Shown: one piece after another, positions 32,596 to 42,057 of the stretch
Layout: each line of letters starts with the position of its first letter
Numbering within the stretch: the stretch's first letter is position 1
Translations under genes and position numbers: made by a program
Notes under the pieces: model-generated
Seen by the model: the letters and a program-made list of their open reading frames with translations, nothing else
Databases searched by the model: none
Told to the model about the DNA's origin: nothing
Origin: Parachlamydiales bacterium
GTDB lineage: Bacteria > Chlamydiota > Chlamydiia > Chlamydiales > SM23-39
Length of the DNA: 64,000 nt
Assembly (NCBI GenBank): GCA_019694475.1
Contig: JAIBBX010000002.1
Coordinates: forward strand, 1 to 64,000
Reading direction: 5' to 3'

Positions 32596-33410
32596 ACCTT
32601 GAGTCTAATGGAATGAATCCATTTTGAGAATAGATAAATCAGACCGATTAGGACCGATACAATCCCACCTGTGGAAAGAGCCAACCCAAAAAAGTCGAAA
32701 GCGATGCGGGACATCAACACCCCTATAACGGCAGAAAAAGCTCCAATCGCAGGGGTAACTAGCATCAGCCATTTGAGACGATGGCAAAAAAGACGGGCCG
32801 TCAGGAAAGGACCTACTAAGAATGAAAGAACAAGCAGTACGCCAACCGCTCTAAATGCCCCGATGCAAGTGGCAGCGGTCAGAAAAAGGAGAACAAAATG
32901 CAAAGATGGAATCTTTAATACTTTGCCTAAATTCGGATCAAAACTATTCAATTTAAGCTGCCGGTAAAAAAGGGCAATGACCCCAAGATTAATTCCCACG
33001 AGAGAAAGCGAAAGTTTTAAATCGCTCATCTGCAAAATATCGGCATTCCCCATCACCGCTTCTAATCCGAGATGAACATTTTTCATGTAGAGGGTAACCA
33101 CGGTAATTCCAAGAGCAAATAGAGCCGTAAAAACAAGGCCGATGCTTGCATCTTCTTGAAGCCGGAAGATCCGAACAAGCCCGCCCGTAAAAAAAGCAGT
33201 CATCATAGCGGAAATAAATGCTCCAATGAGAAGCGTCCAAAGATTGAATGTACTGCCAGCAATGAGAAAAGCCAATGCAATCCCAAGCAAAATCGTATGG
33301 GACAAAGAATTGGCGAACATGGTCATCCGCCTTAAAACGAGAAACGGACCGAGGAGGCCGCAAGCGATCGCCACTGAACTAAGAACTCCGATTTGCAAAA
33401 GATCGCTCAT
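32571..33410 (-). CDS. ytgD: Metal ABC transporter permease
   Basis: 279 aa, about eight hydrophobic helices, ABC-3 family permease for manganese/zinc/iron: GPFLVLRRMTMFANSLSHT at the N-terminus and AFRAVGVLLVLSFLVGPFLTARLF later. Partner of YtgCR and YtgB. The start overlaps the ytgCR stop by ATGA. Confidence 0.93.
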   Translation of the reverse strand: MSDLLQIGVLSSVAIACGLLGPFLVLRRMTMFANSLSHTILLGIALAFLIAGSTFNLWTLLIGAFISAMMTAFFTGGLVRIFRLQEDASIGLVFTALFALGITVVTLYMKNVHLGLEAVMGNADILQMSDLKLSLSLVGINLGVIALFYRQLKLNSFDPNLGKVLKIPSLHFVLLFLTAATCIGAFRAVGVLLVLSFLVGPFLTARLFCHRLKWLMLVTPAIGAFSAVIGVLMSRIAFDFFGLALSTGGIVSVLIGLIYLFSKWIHSIRLKVCERNSPS

Positions 33411-34618
33411 ATATACTTCTCCGGGATCGGCTGTTGGTGCGGGTCGTGTTTCGGATTTTCGAGCAGTTTAGTCAGTCTTTCTTCCATTTCCGGAGTGATG
33501 ATGTGCTCCATTTCCTCTGCGGTTCGGTGCACTTTTTCAATTTGAACGCCGAGTTCTTCTGTCAAATAAAGCTCCCATAGACGGTGGAGACGGACGATGG
33601 CGGCCGCTTTTTTCATGCCATCGGGAGTCAATGTGCGAAGCGGACCGACCCACCCCTCTTTTTGAAGGCTCCAAAGGGCGATTTTGGCAGCCCAGGAAGG
33701 AGTCGAAAGAGTTCGTTTTTTCCAAAGGGTTTTGAGCAGGTTTTCCTCCAAACAGCGAAGGCGGAACGCCCAAATTCGATAGAGACGGAAGAGAAGACCC
33801 CGTTTTGGCGCAAATAGAAGAGATAAGAGAGAAAAAGCAGTTCCGATGAGAACAATGGCCGGTCCCGTTGGAAGATTGGCGTAGACAGAAAGCATATTGC
33901 CTAAAAGACCGCTAAACGCGCCGAATAAGGCGGCCAAAACCAAGACGGTTTGTAGGCGGTCGCTGAATTGCCTTGCTGCAACAGCCGGCGCAATCACCAT
34001 TCCCGACATTAAGATGACGCCGACGCTTCGTATTCCTACAATCAGAGAAAGAAGTAGAAGCCAAAAGAGGATTTTTTCAAGGGGTTCGACCGGAATTTTT
34101 GCCGATTTAGAAAACTGCGGATCGAAAAGAGATGCTTGCAATGGGCGGAAAGTGAGGCAAAGAAATAAAACGACAGCCATCGCAAGAGAGCCATAGATCC
34201 AAATATGCATATCGCTCATAGTGGCAGCTTGCCCAAAAAGGAGCATTTGCGTTTTTTTCGCCGTCTGAAAAGCGCTTGTGATCAGAATGCCAAGCCCTAA
34301 AAAAGTGGCGAGCACAAGCGTAAGGGCCGCGTCTGGAGAAACTCTGCTTTTTTCCAATTTTTGGATCGCCTTGAGTCCGAGAAGGGAAGAAAAAAAGGCG
34401 CCGATTAAAACAGCGACAAATGTCCATTCTTCAAGAAAGCCAAAAAGGGCAATTCCAAGACACGCGCCAGGATAAGTGGCGTGAGAAAGAGATTCGCTAA
34501 GAAGCGATTTTTTCCGGAGAAAAATAAGAACGCCCATGAGAGATGAAGCGATGCACATCAGGATGCAGCCCCACGTCGGCGCGCGCAAAACGGGATCTGT
34601 GAAAAATTCGAGAATCAT
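33407..34618 (-). CDS. ytgCR: Metal ABC permease fused to a DtxR-like repressor (YtgCR)
   Basis: 403 aa. Residues 1-about 275 are an ABC-3 permease (LLSESLSHATYPGACLGIAL, GIRSVGVILMSGMVIAPAVAARQ). The last 110 are a DtxR-like domain: a winged-helix part (ALWSLQKEGWVGPLRTLTPDGMKKAA in two parts), then VRLHRLWELYLTEELGV, HRTAEEMEHIITPEMEERL and HDPHQQPIP, carrying metal ligands. In Chlamydia trachomatis the equivalent CT069 is cut to release the iron-dependent repressor YtgR. This protein is shorter than CT069 (about 450 aa). Start overlaps the ytgB stop (ATGA). Confidence 0.94.
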   Translation of the reverse strand: MILEFFTDPVLRAPTWGCILMCIASSLMGVLIFLRKKSLLSESLSHATYPGACLGIALFGFLEEWTFVAVLIGAFFSSLLGLKAIQKLEKSRVSPDAALTLVLATFLGLGILITSAFQTAKKTQMLLFGQAATMSDMHIWIYGSLAMAVVLFLCLTFRPLQASLFDPQFSKSAKIPVEPLEKILFWLLLLSLIVGIRSVGVILMSGMVIAPAVAARQFSDRLQTVLVLAALFGAFSGLLGNMLSVYANLPTGPAIVLIGTAFSLLSLLFAPKRGLLFRLYRIWAFRLRCLEENLLKTLWKKRTLSTPSWAAKIALWSLQKEGWVGPLRTLTPDGMKKAAAIVRLHRLWELYLTEELGVQIEKVHRTAEEMEHIITPEMEERLTKLLENPKHDPHQQPIPEKYI

Positions 34619-35358
34619 AAAATGCCGCTGATGCTTTTTGCCGACAGATCTGCCGCTTCTGAAAAGAGCGACTGGTTTTTCCCAAAAGCTTTGGCCAGCA
34701 TTTCGCGTGTAAACATTGTTTCAACAGGACCGCAAGCATGAAGCCGCGTATTGAGAAGGAGCACCCAGTCGAAATACTCTTCAACGCTCGGCAAATCGTG
34801 GTGGACAATCACAATGGTTTTGCCTAGCTCTTTTTGCTTTCTCAAAATCTCCATGATCGCCTTTTCTGTGGCAAGATCAACGCCGGCAAATGGCTCGTCG
34901 AGAAGAAGAATGTCTGCATCTTGAACGAGCGCCCTTGCAATAAAAAGGCGCTGCTGCTGCCCGCCAGAAAACTGGCTGATTTGCCGGTGCGCTGCGCCGC
35001 TGAGGCCCACTTGCTCAAGCGCAGCAGAAGCTGCTTGCCTATCTGCCTGTTTCAAACCGCCAAAAAGACCCAGTTTCCCATACCTGCCCATGAGGACTAC
35101 CTCTTCCGCGGTGATCGGAAAATCCCAATCCACTGTTTCGCGCTGCGGAACATAAGCGACGCTTCCATGAGCGGTGATTTTGCCAGAAAGAGGTTTGATG
35201 AGGCCGAGAGCTGCTTTGAGAAGCGTACTCTTGCCGGCTCCATTCGGACCGATAAGTCCAATCAGAACGCCTTTCGGAATCTGAAACGAGACATCCCAGA
35301 GAACTGATGTCTTCCCGTAGTTGATATTAAGCTCTTCAGCTTCTATTGAGCATTCCAT
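34615..35358 (-). CDS. ytgB: Metal ABC transporter ATP-binding protein
   Basis: 247 aa cytoplasmic ATPase: Walker A GPNGAGKST, signature FSGGQQQRLF, Walker B ILLLDEPFAGVD and the switch His in VIVHHDLP. It drives import through YtgCR/YtgD. The start codon lies 3 bases from the end of the MITE-like element, and no SD precedes it; the native ribosome site and any coupling to ytgA have been lost or replaced. Confidence 0.95.
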   Translation of the reverse strand: MECSIEAEELNINYGKTSVLWDVSFQIPKGVLIGLIGPNGAGKSTLLKAALGLIKPLSGKITAHGSVAYVPQRETVDWDFPITAEEVVLMGRYGKLGLFGGLKQADRQAASAALEQVGLSGAAHRQISQFSGGQQQRLFIARALVQDADILLLDEPFAGVDLATEKAIMEILRKQKELGKTIVIVHHDLPSVEEYFDWVLLLNTRLHACGPVETMFTREMLAKAFGKNQSLFSEAADLSAKSISGIL

Positions 35359-35360
35359 AT

Positions 35361-35538
35361 ATTAACTCAGGAGGTAAAAAGGTGACCATATGCGCCAGCG
35401 AGGCAAAGCCAAATTGAAGGTGGCGAAGCCACCGCTCTGACCAAGGAGCTCCATTGCCAAAAGGCAAGGGTGACGAGGAAGATCAATTTGGGAAAGCCGC
35501 AGCAAGCAGATTGTCACCTTTTTACCTCTTGGGTTAAT
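35361..35538. mobile_element. MITE-like element, copy 2, between ytgA and ytgB
   Basis: 26-base terminal inverted repeats (35361-35386, 35513-35538) match at 24 positions. The interior matches the reverse complement of 4163-4340 along its whole length, with the shared GCCTCGCTGGCGCATA and GCTTGCTGCGGCTT blocks, and length from ATTAA to TTAAT is identical (178). One repeat encodes the last residues of YtgA (LTQEVKR) and its stop. Confidence 0.88.
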
Positions 35539-36470
35539 AACAAATATTTGGCTATCGTTTCTGCATTCTTCCGCATCATTTCTATATAGGTCAGCCGGCT
35601 CATCGAATCTCCATAAAGGGGCTCCGAACAAATTTGGATTTCGAGCCCGAGTTCTTTGCCAGCTGTTGCAATCTTGCGGATCGAATCGCGGCTCACATTG
35701 GACTCAGGAAACAGCACAGAGACTTCTTTGGCTTTGAGGTAGTCTATGATTTTTTGAATATCGCGAGGGTTGAGCTGTCCTTCGGGAGCAAGACCTTCAG
35801 GAGCCGCAAACCGGAGCGCCCAATCGGTCTCCCCAGGTTCGGCTAAATAGGTCTTTGTAAAATAGTGGAACGCATCATGGCTCGTGACTAGATAGCGTTG
35901 CTTTGAAGGAATTTTTTGCAAAATCGAGCGCACCTCGATATGCGCCTCTTCCATTTTTTCAGCAAGCAGCCTGCCGCGCTCTTTATAATAGGAGGCGCCT
36001 TCAGGGTCTTTAATTGAGAGGGCTTCTACAATAGGGTCGATCCCCTGCTTCCAAAGAGAAATATCCATCCATATATGAGGATCAACAGTTCCCTCTCTCA
36101 TCAAAACTTTTTCCGGATGAGCGGATAGGATCTTTTCTCCCACTGCAATGGCTTTCGGAGATCCTTTTAATACCGATGAAAGGCTCGCTCCATGTTCGAG
36201 GCCAAGGCCATTATAAAAGATGAGGTCGGCTTTCTCGATTTTTTCCGCATCGCCTTTGACGATCTCATAACTGTGAGGGTCAAGGTCTCCTAGAATTAGG
36301 ACAAGGCTATCTACTCTCTCTCCCCCCACCTCTTTCACAAGATCTCCAATTTGACCGATGGTAGATAGAATTTTTACTTTCCCATCGTTCGAAAACCGTT
36401 TGGGGGATTGGCACCCCACCATCAAGAGGGGAATCAAGAAGCTCAAAATAACTTTTTTGAATCGGGTCAT
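35514..36470 (-). CDS. ytgA: Metal-binding periplasmic lipoprotein of the Ytg transporter
   Basis: 318 aa cluster A-I substrate-binding protein. SFLIPLLMVGC is a lipobox; candidate metal ligands are in LDPHSYE, VDPHIWMD, LFPESN and YGDSMS. The His of SHDAFHYF also fits. It captures iron/manganese/zinc for YtgBCD (CT067 in Chlamydia). The C-terminal residues LTQEVKR and stop come from the MITE repeat, so the original end has been exchanged without apparent loss of the domain. Confidence 0.94.
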   Translation of the reverse strand: MTRFKKVILSFLIPLLMVGCQSPKRFSNDGKVKILSTIGQIGDLVKEVGGERVDSLVLILGDLDPHSYEIVKGDAEKIEKADLIFYNGLGLEHGASLSSVLKGSPKAIAVGEKILSAHPEKVLMREGTVDPHIWMDISLWKQGIDPIVEALSIKDPEGASYYKERGRLLAEKMEEAHIEVRSILQKIPSKQRYLVTSHDAFHYFTKTYLAEPGETDWALRFAAPEGLAPEGQLNPRDIQKIIDYLKAKEVSVLFPESNVSRDSIRKIATAGKELGLEIQICSEPLYGDSMSRLTYIEMMRKNAETIAKYLLLTQEVKR

Positions 36471-36698
36471 AATTGTATATTCTTCGAGAAGAAACCAGAT
36501 TAGAATGTTCCAAAAAAGAAAAAAAGAAAAATCGTAGTTTCTTGCACAAAAAGAATAGGGTCACTATAATCCTCAAATAATTTTGGACCAATCCTTGCGG
36601 ATGGTTCAAGAAGTAGATTGCAAATAAATCTCAAAATAGGATAAACCAAACATTCTGTTTTGAAAAAAAATTTAAAATTTCGAGGAGACCCCTCGACA

Positions 36699-37250
36699 AT
36701 GATTAGGACGGAACCAATGGTCGCAACAAAAGAAGAAACAACATCGAAATCCGCAAAAGGTTTGAAAGAAGTAGAAGAAGTGATTGCAAAAGCAATCAAG
36801 AAGCTAGGCGCTAAAAAAGAAAATGAGCTTTGCAAATACCTCCCAATGAAAAGTGGCGGCTATATGCACCATTTTACTTTGAGAAAAATGAAATATAAGC
36901 AGCCTCAAGAACTTTCTGCAATTATCGAGCGTTTTGTGATCAATGCAGACCGTCCTGTTGTGATTGCTCCGAAACAGCGCGCAGCCCGCGGTTCCCGCAA
37001 GAGAAAAGATCATTTGAACTTTACCCGTGTACAACTCGAAAGAATGCTCAATATCGCCCGCCTTGCTGGAGATAAAGAAATCATTACAATCTTGAGCCCG
37101 CGCAAATCGCTCGCGAGCTGCAAAAGAGAGCTCATCCAAGCAATCCGCCACAATAAAGTGGAGTCTGAGCTCTGGGCGAACTACTGCGAAGCCATTCAAG
37201 CTCAGCAAATGATGAGCGAAGCACTCGCTGCAGCAGGCGCTCAAAACTAA
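36699..37250 (+). CDS. Conserved chlamydial protein (CT066-like by position)
   Basis: 183 aa from the ATG at 36699; the frame runs to 36660. It is highly basic, with a Lys-rich N-terminal third, KQRAARGSRKRKDHLNFTRVQ in the middle and a helical C-terminus. No enzyme motif. It lies between ytgA and npt1 exactly where Chlamydia has CT066. The SD-like GAGGAG is contained in a short stem (CGAGG 36681-36685 with CCTCG 36690-36694 region), which could mask the ribosome site. Charge suggests nucleic-acid or ribosome binding. Confidence 0.75.
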   Translation: MIRTEPMVATKEETTSKSAKGLKEVEEVIAKAIKKLGAKKENELCKYLPMKSGGYMHHFTLRKMKYKQPQELSAIIERFVINADRPVVIAPKQRAARGSRKRKDHLNFTRVQLERMLNIARLAGDKEIITILSPRKSLASCKRELIQAIRHNKVESELWANYCEAIQAQQMMSEALAAAGAQN

Positions 37251-37272
37251 AAATTTTCCTCCTTTGTTTGTA

Positions 37273-37309
37273 GCCCCCAAGGTCTCAATAATCTTGGGGG
37301 CAATTCTTT
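37273..37309 (+). terminator. Terminator after the CT066-like gene
   Basis: GCCCCCAAG (37273-37281) and CTTGGGGGC (37293-37301) pair perfectly around an 11-base loop, followed by AATTCTTTT. Confidence 0.85.
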
Positions 37310-37443
37310 TAAACGCAAAATTCAAAACGCAAATCGCAAAAGTAAAATTTTCCTTTAAGCCTCCCACTTGCCTCTTGCATTTTAATCGAAATGGCTTATT
37401 ATATCTGGTTGGTTAACATTAAGAACTTAAACTTGGAAAATCC

Positions 37444-39072
37444 ATGTCAACTGACGCTAAGAAAGGCCAAGAAGAGTTCTCCGGATGGAGAAAATTACTT
37501 TGGCCGATTCATTCTCATGAAGTAAAAAAGTTTTTACCCATGGGCATCATGATGTTTTGCATCCTGTTTATTTATACAGTGTTGCGAGACACCAAAGATG
37601 CTATCTTGGTAAACGCTCCAGGCGCTGGAGCAGAAAGCTTGGCCTTTGCCAAGGGGATTGGAGTTACCGCAGCAGCGATTCTCTTTATGGTCCTCTACAC
37701 CAAGGCAGCAAATATTTTTAAACGGGAAGGATTATTTTACGTTACAGCTCTCCCATTCCTCCTTTTCTTCGGACTCTTCCCTTACTTGATTTATCCGTTC
37801 GTAGACTCCTTCCATATGAGTCTCGATACCATCCAAAGTTTGCAACAGAACTATCCAAACGTTAAATGGATCATCCCTCTCGTTGGAAACTGGACATATA
37901 CTCTTTTCTACATTCTGTCTGAGCTCTGGGGAAGCGCTGTATTGTCGCTCCTGTTCTGGCAGTTTGCTAACGCCATCACTCCTGTTAAAGAAGCAAGACG
38001 CTTCTATGGAATGTTCGGATTCTTGGGCAACTTCGGTCTTCTTTTCTCAGGCCCAATGATCATTTACATCACCAACCACATCCATGGCCTTGGAATGGAA
38101 AGAAACATGGCCACAGGCTTGATGCTAAAATATTTGATGGCTTTCGTAATCGTAGCCGGCGTCATCCTGATCTCTACATTCTACTGGATGAACCGAAAAG
38201 TCCTCACCGACAAGCGCTACTATGACCCAGAAGCGATGGGCGAAACCAAGAAGAAGAAAGAAAAACTTTCTCTTGTCGACAGCTTCAAATACATTTTGAA
38301 GTCGCCTTACATCGGTTTCATCGCAATGTTGGTTCTCGCTTACGGCGTATCGATCAACCTCTTCGAAGGCGTATGGAAAGGTCAAATCAAAATTGCATAC
38401 CCAACTGAAGTTGAGTACAACCGTGTGATGGGCGGTCTTTCAACCGTCACAGGCGGTATCGCTGTAGTTCTCATGCTCGTCGGCAGCAACTTGCTGCGCA
38501 GATTCAGCTGGAGAGCTTGCGCTTTGATTACTCCTGCAGTTCTTCTAACAGGCGTTTTGATCTTCTTTAGCGTGATCTACTACAACAACACCCTCCTTCC
38601 AGAAGGTGTAAAAATCGTAGATGCGATTAAGCAAGGCATTATCAATAAAGACCTGATCGTCTTTGTAGTTGTTCTTGGACTGCTTGTAAACGCATTCGGC
38701 AAAGCGGTGAAATACTCCCTCTTCGACCCAACAAAAGAGATGGCTTATATCCCTCTCGATCCAGAGTTGAAAGTCAAAGGTAAAGCTGCTGTAGACGTAA
38801 TCGGCGGCCGCGGTGGAAAATCTTTGGGCTCCTATACACAAATGGGCTTGCTCACTGTCTTCACTGGCAGCGCCCTCTATCAGCTGGTGCCAATCATCGC
38901 GCCAGTCGTATTAGGGATTGTTGTACTTTGGATCTTGTCGGTCTTCGGTTTGAGCAAGCGCTTCACAGCCTTGACTACTCAGCAAGCTGAAGAGAAAAAA
39001 GCAGCTGATGCTCAAAAAGCATCTACTGCTGCGAAAGAGCCAGCTAAAGCAACAGCTCAAGTCGGCAACTAA
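37444..39072 (+). CDS. npt1: ATP/ADP translocase (NTT family)
   Basis: 542 aa, about twelve hydrophobic helices. Family marks are YTVLRDTKDAILVNAPGAGAE at the N-terminus (two adjoining pieces), RFYGMFGFLGNFGLLFSGP, and FGKAVKYSLFDPTKEMAYIP, highly conserved in NTT carriers. It imports host ATP in exchange for ADP, the basis of chlamydial energy parasitism (CT065). The C-terminal 40 residues are an Ala/Lys-rich tail. Codon use suggests strong expression. Confidence 0.97.
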   Translation: MSTDAKKGQEEFSGWRKLLWPIHSHEVKKFLPMGIMMFCILFIYTVLRDTKDAILVNAPGAGAESLAFAKGIGVTAAAILFMVLYTKAANIFKREGLFYVTALPFLLFFGLFPYLIYPFVDSFHMSLDTIQSLQQNYPNVKWIIPLVGNWTYTLFYILSELWGSAVLSLLFWQFANAITPVKEARRFYGMFGFLGNFGLLFSGPMIIYITNHIHGLGMERNMATGLMLKYLMAFVIVAGVILISTFYWMNRKVLTDKRYYDPEAMGETKKKKEKLSLVDSFKYILKSPYIGFIAMLVLAYGVSINLFEGVWKGQIKIAYPTEVEYNRVMGGLSTVTGGIAVVLMLVGSNLLRRFSWRACALITPAVLLTGVLIFFSVIYYNNTLLPEGVKIVDAIKQGIINKDLIVFVVVLGLLVNAFGKAVKYSLFDPTKEMAYIPLDPELKVKGKAAVDVIGGRGGKSLGSYTQMGLLTVFTGSALYQLVPIIAPVVLGIVVLWILSVFGLSKRFTALTTQQAEEKKAADAQKASTAAKEPAKATAQVGN

Positions 39073-39099
39073 TAAGAACACCTTTTTGTTCTAAAATCG

Positions 39100-39132
39100 G
39101 GCCTGGGGAGAAATCTCCAGGCCTCTTTTTTT
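39100..39132 (+). terminator. Terminator after npt1
   Basis: GGCCTGGGGAGA and TCTCCAGGCC pair with a two-base bulge around AA (39100-39123), followed by a run of seven T (39126-39132). Confidence 0.88.
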
Positions 39133-39976
39133 ATATAGGCAAGGGAGATACTTGCCGATAATGCGATATCACCGTTCGCTGCAGAGGCAAAGCCAGCATA
39201 TCTGATCTGAGCTGCGTCACCCGGTCATTGTCGCACTGATACCAGCCTCCTTCTACTTTCACATAGGCAATATAGTGGGCCAAAGCTCCATCGGGCCTTT
39301 TCTCAACAAACGCATTGAGATCATAGTACTGCCCCGGATCGGCATATAACTGCTTTTTAAGGCCGGTTGAAGCAATGAGCAGGTCTATAGTGCGCGGCCG
39401 GAGGAGAGCTTCATAAATGCTTCGATACACCGTCCACTTTGGAATCAGCAAGCGGATCAAAGCTTCTACAACTTCTTTTAGAGATAGATTTGGGAATTTC
39501 AAGCCAAAGAGCTGCATAAGGCCTAACCCATTTGCAGTTGAAGTCGACCTTCCTTCCGCCAAATCCTGATGATACTGATCAATGAAATCTTGAATGGAAA
39601 ATAGGCTGCGGGGCGCAATCGAAAAACTCTCTGCAAAACCGGGCACATAGAGAATGAATTGCATCAGCGCATTCACCCACCCTTCTGGATCGGCAGGCAT
39701 AAGGCCGATCGGAGTCTTGCGAGGCAACGGGGTTTTGCGCAGCTTGTTTTTCCGCTTTTTTTGCATCGACTCCATTTTGCCTGCCTCAAATCCCGGCAAT
39801 AAAAACGAAATGATCTGCGACGCACTAGCTGACGGAAGAAGCGCCCCCTTGGTCTGTCCGATCTTCTCAAGCACGAGACCTCGCACTTTGGAATCGATCG
39901 GATTTTGCACCTCGAGTTTAACCTCATTGCGAGTCCGTTCTCTCGTCTGCAAGACCGGGGTAATGGAAATATTCAT
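39131..39976 (-). CDS. USP-like (peptidase C19 fold) protein with catalytic Cys replaced
   Basis: 281 aa from the ATG at 39976; a longer frame to 40057 would overlap lepA's upstream region. The C-terminal part carries the ubiquitin-specific protease His box HYIAYVKVEGGWYQCDNDRVT in two steps (His234, Asp249/Asp251). The N-terminal Cys box aligns without gaps as GLMPADPEGWVNALMQ against the family GL.N.GNTCY.NA..Q, placing Gly99 where the nucleophile Cys should be. So the fold is USP-like but the usual enzyme activity should be absent. Possible ubiquitin binder or decoy acting in the host cell. Inserted between npt1 and lepA. Confidence 0.72.
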   Translation of the reverse strand: MNISITPVLQTRERTRNEVKLEVQNPIDSKVRGLVLEKIGQTKGALLPSASASQIISFLLPGFEAGKMESMQKKRKNKLRKTPLPRKTPIGLMPADPEGWVNALMQFILYVPGFAESFSIAPRSLFSIQDFIDQYHQDLAEGRSTSTANGLGLMQLFGLKFPNLSLKEVVEALIRLLIPKWTVYRSIYEALLRPRTIDLLIASTGLKKQLYADPGQYYDLNAFVEKRPDGALAHYIAYVKVEGGWYQCDNDRVTQLRSDMLALPLQRTVISHYRQVSPLPI

Positions 39977-40084
39977 AAAAAAGTTTTTTGAGTTAAGATC
40001 TTTTAAATGAAACGTGAAATTTTTGCAAGCCCCAAAGTGGAACATCCTTGCAAACATATCTCCAATCGCTTAAATTTGAAGGAT

Positions 40085-41890
40085 ATGTTCAAATACGATC
40101 GTAAATTCATCCGCAATTTTTCTATCATCGCTCACATTGATCACGGGAAATCGACTCTTGCCGACCGCCTTCTGGAACTGACGCACACGGTAGAAAAAAG
40201 GGAAATGCAAGAACAGTTCCTCGACAACATGGAACTGGAAAGAGAAAGGGGCATTACGATTAAAGCCCGACCTGTCACGATGTATTATCAAAGCCATAGC
40301 GGAGACATTTATCAGATCAATTTGATCGATACGCCTGGCCACGTCGATTTTGCCTACGAAGTTTCCAGGTCGCTTTCCGCTTGCGAAGGCGCGCTTCTCG
40401 TTGTCGATGCGGTGCAAGGCGTGCAAGCGCAAACGCTCGCCAACGTGCACCTTGCCATCGAGCGGAATTTGGAAATTTTGCCAGTCATCAATAAGATCGA
40501 TCTGCCGGCAGCCGACCCAGATGGGGTCAAAAAACAAATTGAAGATGTGATTGGCCTCGACGCATCGAATGCTCTTCAAATCTCTGCAAAAACAGGCATT
40601 GGAATCGAAGGCGTGCTAGAAGCGATCCTCACAGCCATCCCCTGCCCGAAAGAGCCAGTCGACACCCAATTGCGAGCCCTTGTTTTCGACTCGCATTATG
40701 ACACTTATCGAGGTGTGATGGTTTACATCCGAGTCATGAGCGGAGAAATCACGAAAAAATCGCTCATCAGGTTTATGGCAAACCAAAAAACATTCGAAGT
40801 GAACGAAGTGGGCATTTTCTCTCCGAATGAAAAGCCAACCGATGTTTTGCGTCCTGGCGAAGTGGGATTCTTTGTCGCCAACATTAAAAATACAGCTGAT
40901 GTAAAGATTGGCGATACAGTCACTTTGCATAAGAGCCCAGCACCTACTCCCCTCCCTGGCTTCAAAGTGATAGCTCCAGTCGTATTCGCCGGTATTTATC
41001 CGGTCGATTCATCTGATTTCGAACAGGTTCGCGATTGCCTGCTCAAATTACAGCTCAATGATTCTGCCCTTCATGTAGAACAAGAGAGCAGCCTTGCCCT
41101 CGGCTTTGGATTCCGCTGCGGCTTTTTGGGCCTTCTCCATCTGGAAATCGTCTTTGAAAGACTCACTCGGGAATTCGATCTCGATATCATCACAACAGCT
41201 CCAAGCGTCATCTATCGCTTCATGCTCAATAGCGGCGAAATCAAAGAAATCGACAACCCTGCTCACGCTCCTGATCCTGCTTATATTGAAGCGATCGAAG
41301 AGCCTTGGGTCAAAGTGCACATCATGGCCCCATCCGATTATCTTGGCGCAATCATGAGCCTTTGCATGGACAAACGCGGAGTCTTGCAAAAAACTGAGAC
41401 GATGAGCGCAACAATGCTCCTTCTCACCTATCGCCTGCCGATGAACGAGATCATCACCGACTTCAACGACAAACTCAAATCAGTAACCCGCGGCTACGGA
41501 TCTTTCGATTACGAGCCGGATGGTTATAGTGAAAGCGATATCGTAAAACTGGAAATCAGGGTCAATGAAGAGCCAGTCGATGCATTCTCCTGCCTAGTTC
41601 ACCGTTCCAAAGCTGAACAAAAAGGAAGAGCAATCTGCGCTAAATTAAAAGAAGTGATCCCTCAGCAATTATTTAAAGTGCCCATCCAAGCAGCGATCGG
41701 CGGCAAGATCATCGCCCGCGAAACGATCAGCGCACTCACCAAAAACGTCACCGCTAAATGCTACGGCGGCGACATCACCCGCAAACGCAAACTCTGGGAA
41801 AAACAGAAAGAGGGTAAAAAGCGGATGAAAGAGATAGGAAAAGTCAATATCCCGCAAAGCGCCTTCATGGAAGTTCTCAAAGCCGAATAA
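40085..41890 (+). CDS. lepA: Elongation factor 4 (LepA)
   Basis: 601 aa ribosomal back-translocase GTPase. G1 [15 protein letters not shown]2 [11 protein letters not shown]3 DTPGHVDF and G4 NKIDLPAA are present; the C-terminal [19 protein letters not shown] is the LepA signature. The start at 40085 (GAAGG just upstream) gives the standard [20 protein letters not shown]; the open frame extends to 40007 with 26 residues atypical for LepA. Corresponds to CT064. Confidence 0.97.
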   Translation: MFKYDRKFIRNFSIIAHIDHGKSTLADRLLELTHTVEKREMQEQFLDNMELERERGITIKARPVTMYYQSHSGDIYQINLIDTPGHVDFAYEVSRSLSACEGALLVVDAVQGVQAQTLANVHLAIERNLEILPVINKIDLPAADPDGVKKQIEDVIGLDASNALQISAKTGIGIEGVLEAILTAIPCPKEPVDTQLRALVFDSHYDTYRGVMVYIRVMSGEITKKSLIRFMANQKTFEVNEVGIFSPNEKPTDVLRPGEVGFFVANIKNTADVKIGDTVTLHKSPAPTPLPGFKVIAPVVFAGIYPVDSSDFEQVRDCLLKLQLNDSALHVEQESSLALGFGFRCGFLGLLHLEIVFERLTREFDLDIITTAPSVIYRFMLNSGEIKEIDNPAHAPDPAYIEAIEEPWVKVHIMAPSDYLGAIMSLCMDKRGVLQKTETMSATMLLLTYRLPMNEIITDFNDKLKSVTRGYGSFDYEPDGYSESDIVKLEIRVNEEPVDAFSCLVHRSKAEQKGRAICAKLKEVIPQQLFKVPIQAAIGGKIIARETISALTKNVTAKCYGGDITRKRKLWEKQKEGKKRMKEIGKVNIPQSAFMEVLKAE

Positions 41891-42057
41891 TTCAGAAAAA
41901 AGATCTCGCCTGTCAAGCTTCTAGGTCGATAGAGATAAATTATCACACCCCAACCTTAACTGAATATTAAACAAAAACTAAACATTATCACACATAATTA
42001 TTTTTCAACAGCTGTAACTAGATTTTAATTATTTTAAATGATATAATTATCGCAATT

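Noticed and set aside
36804..37367. 187-codon minus-strand frame opposite the CT066-like gene
   Set aside because: The plus-strand gene is syntenic with CT066 and has a terminator after it; the antisense frame runs through that terminator.
40007..40084. N-terminal extension of LepA
   Set aside because: The extra 26 residues are unlike any LepA; the ATG at 40085 has an SD and begins the conserved sequence.
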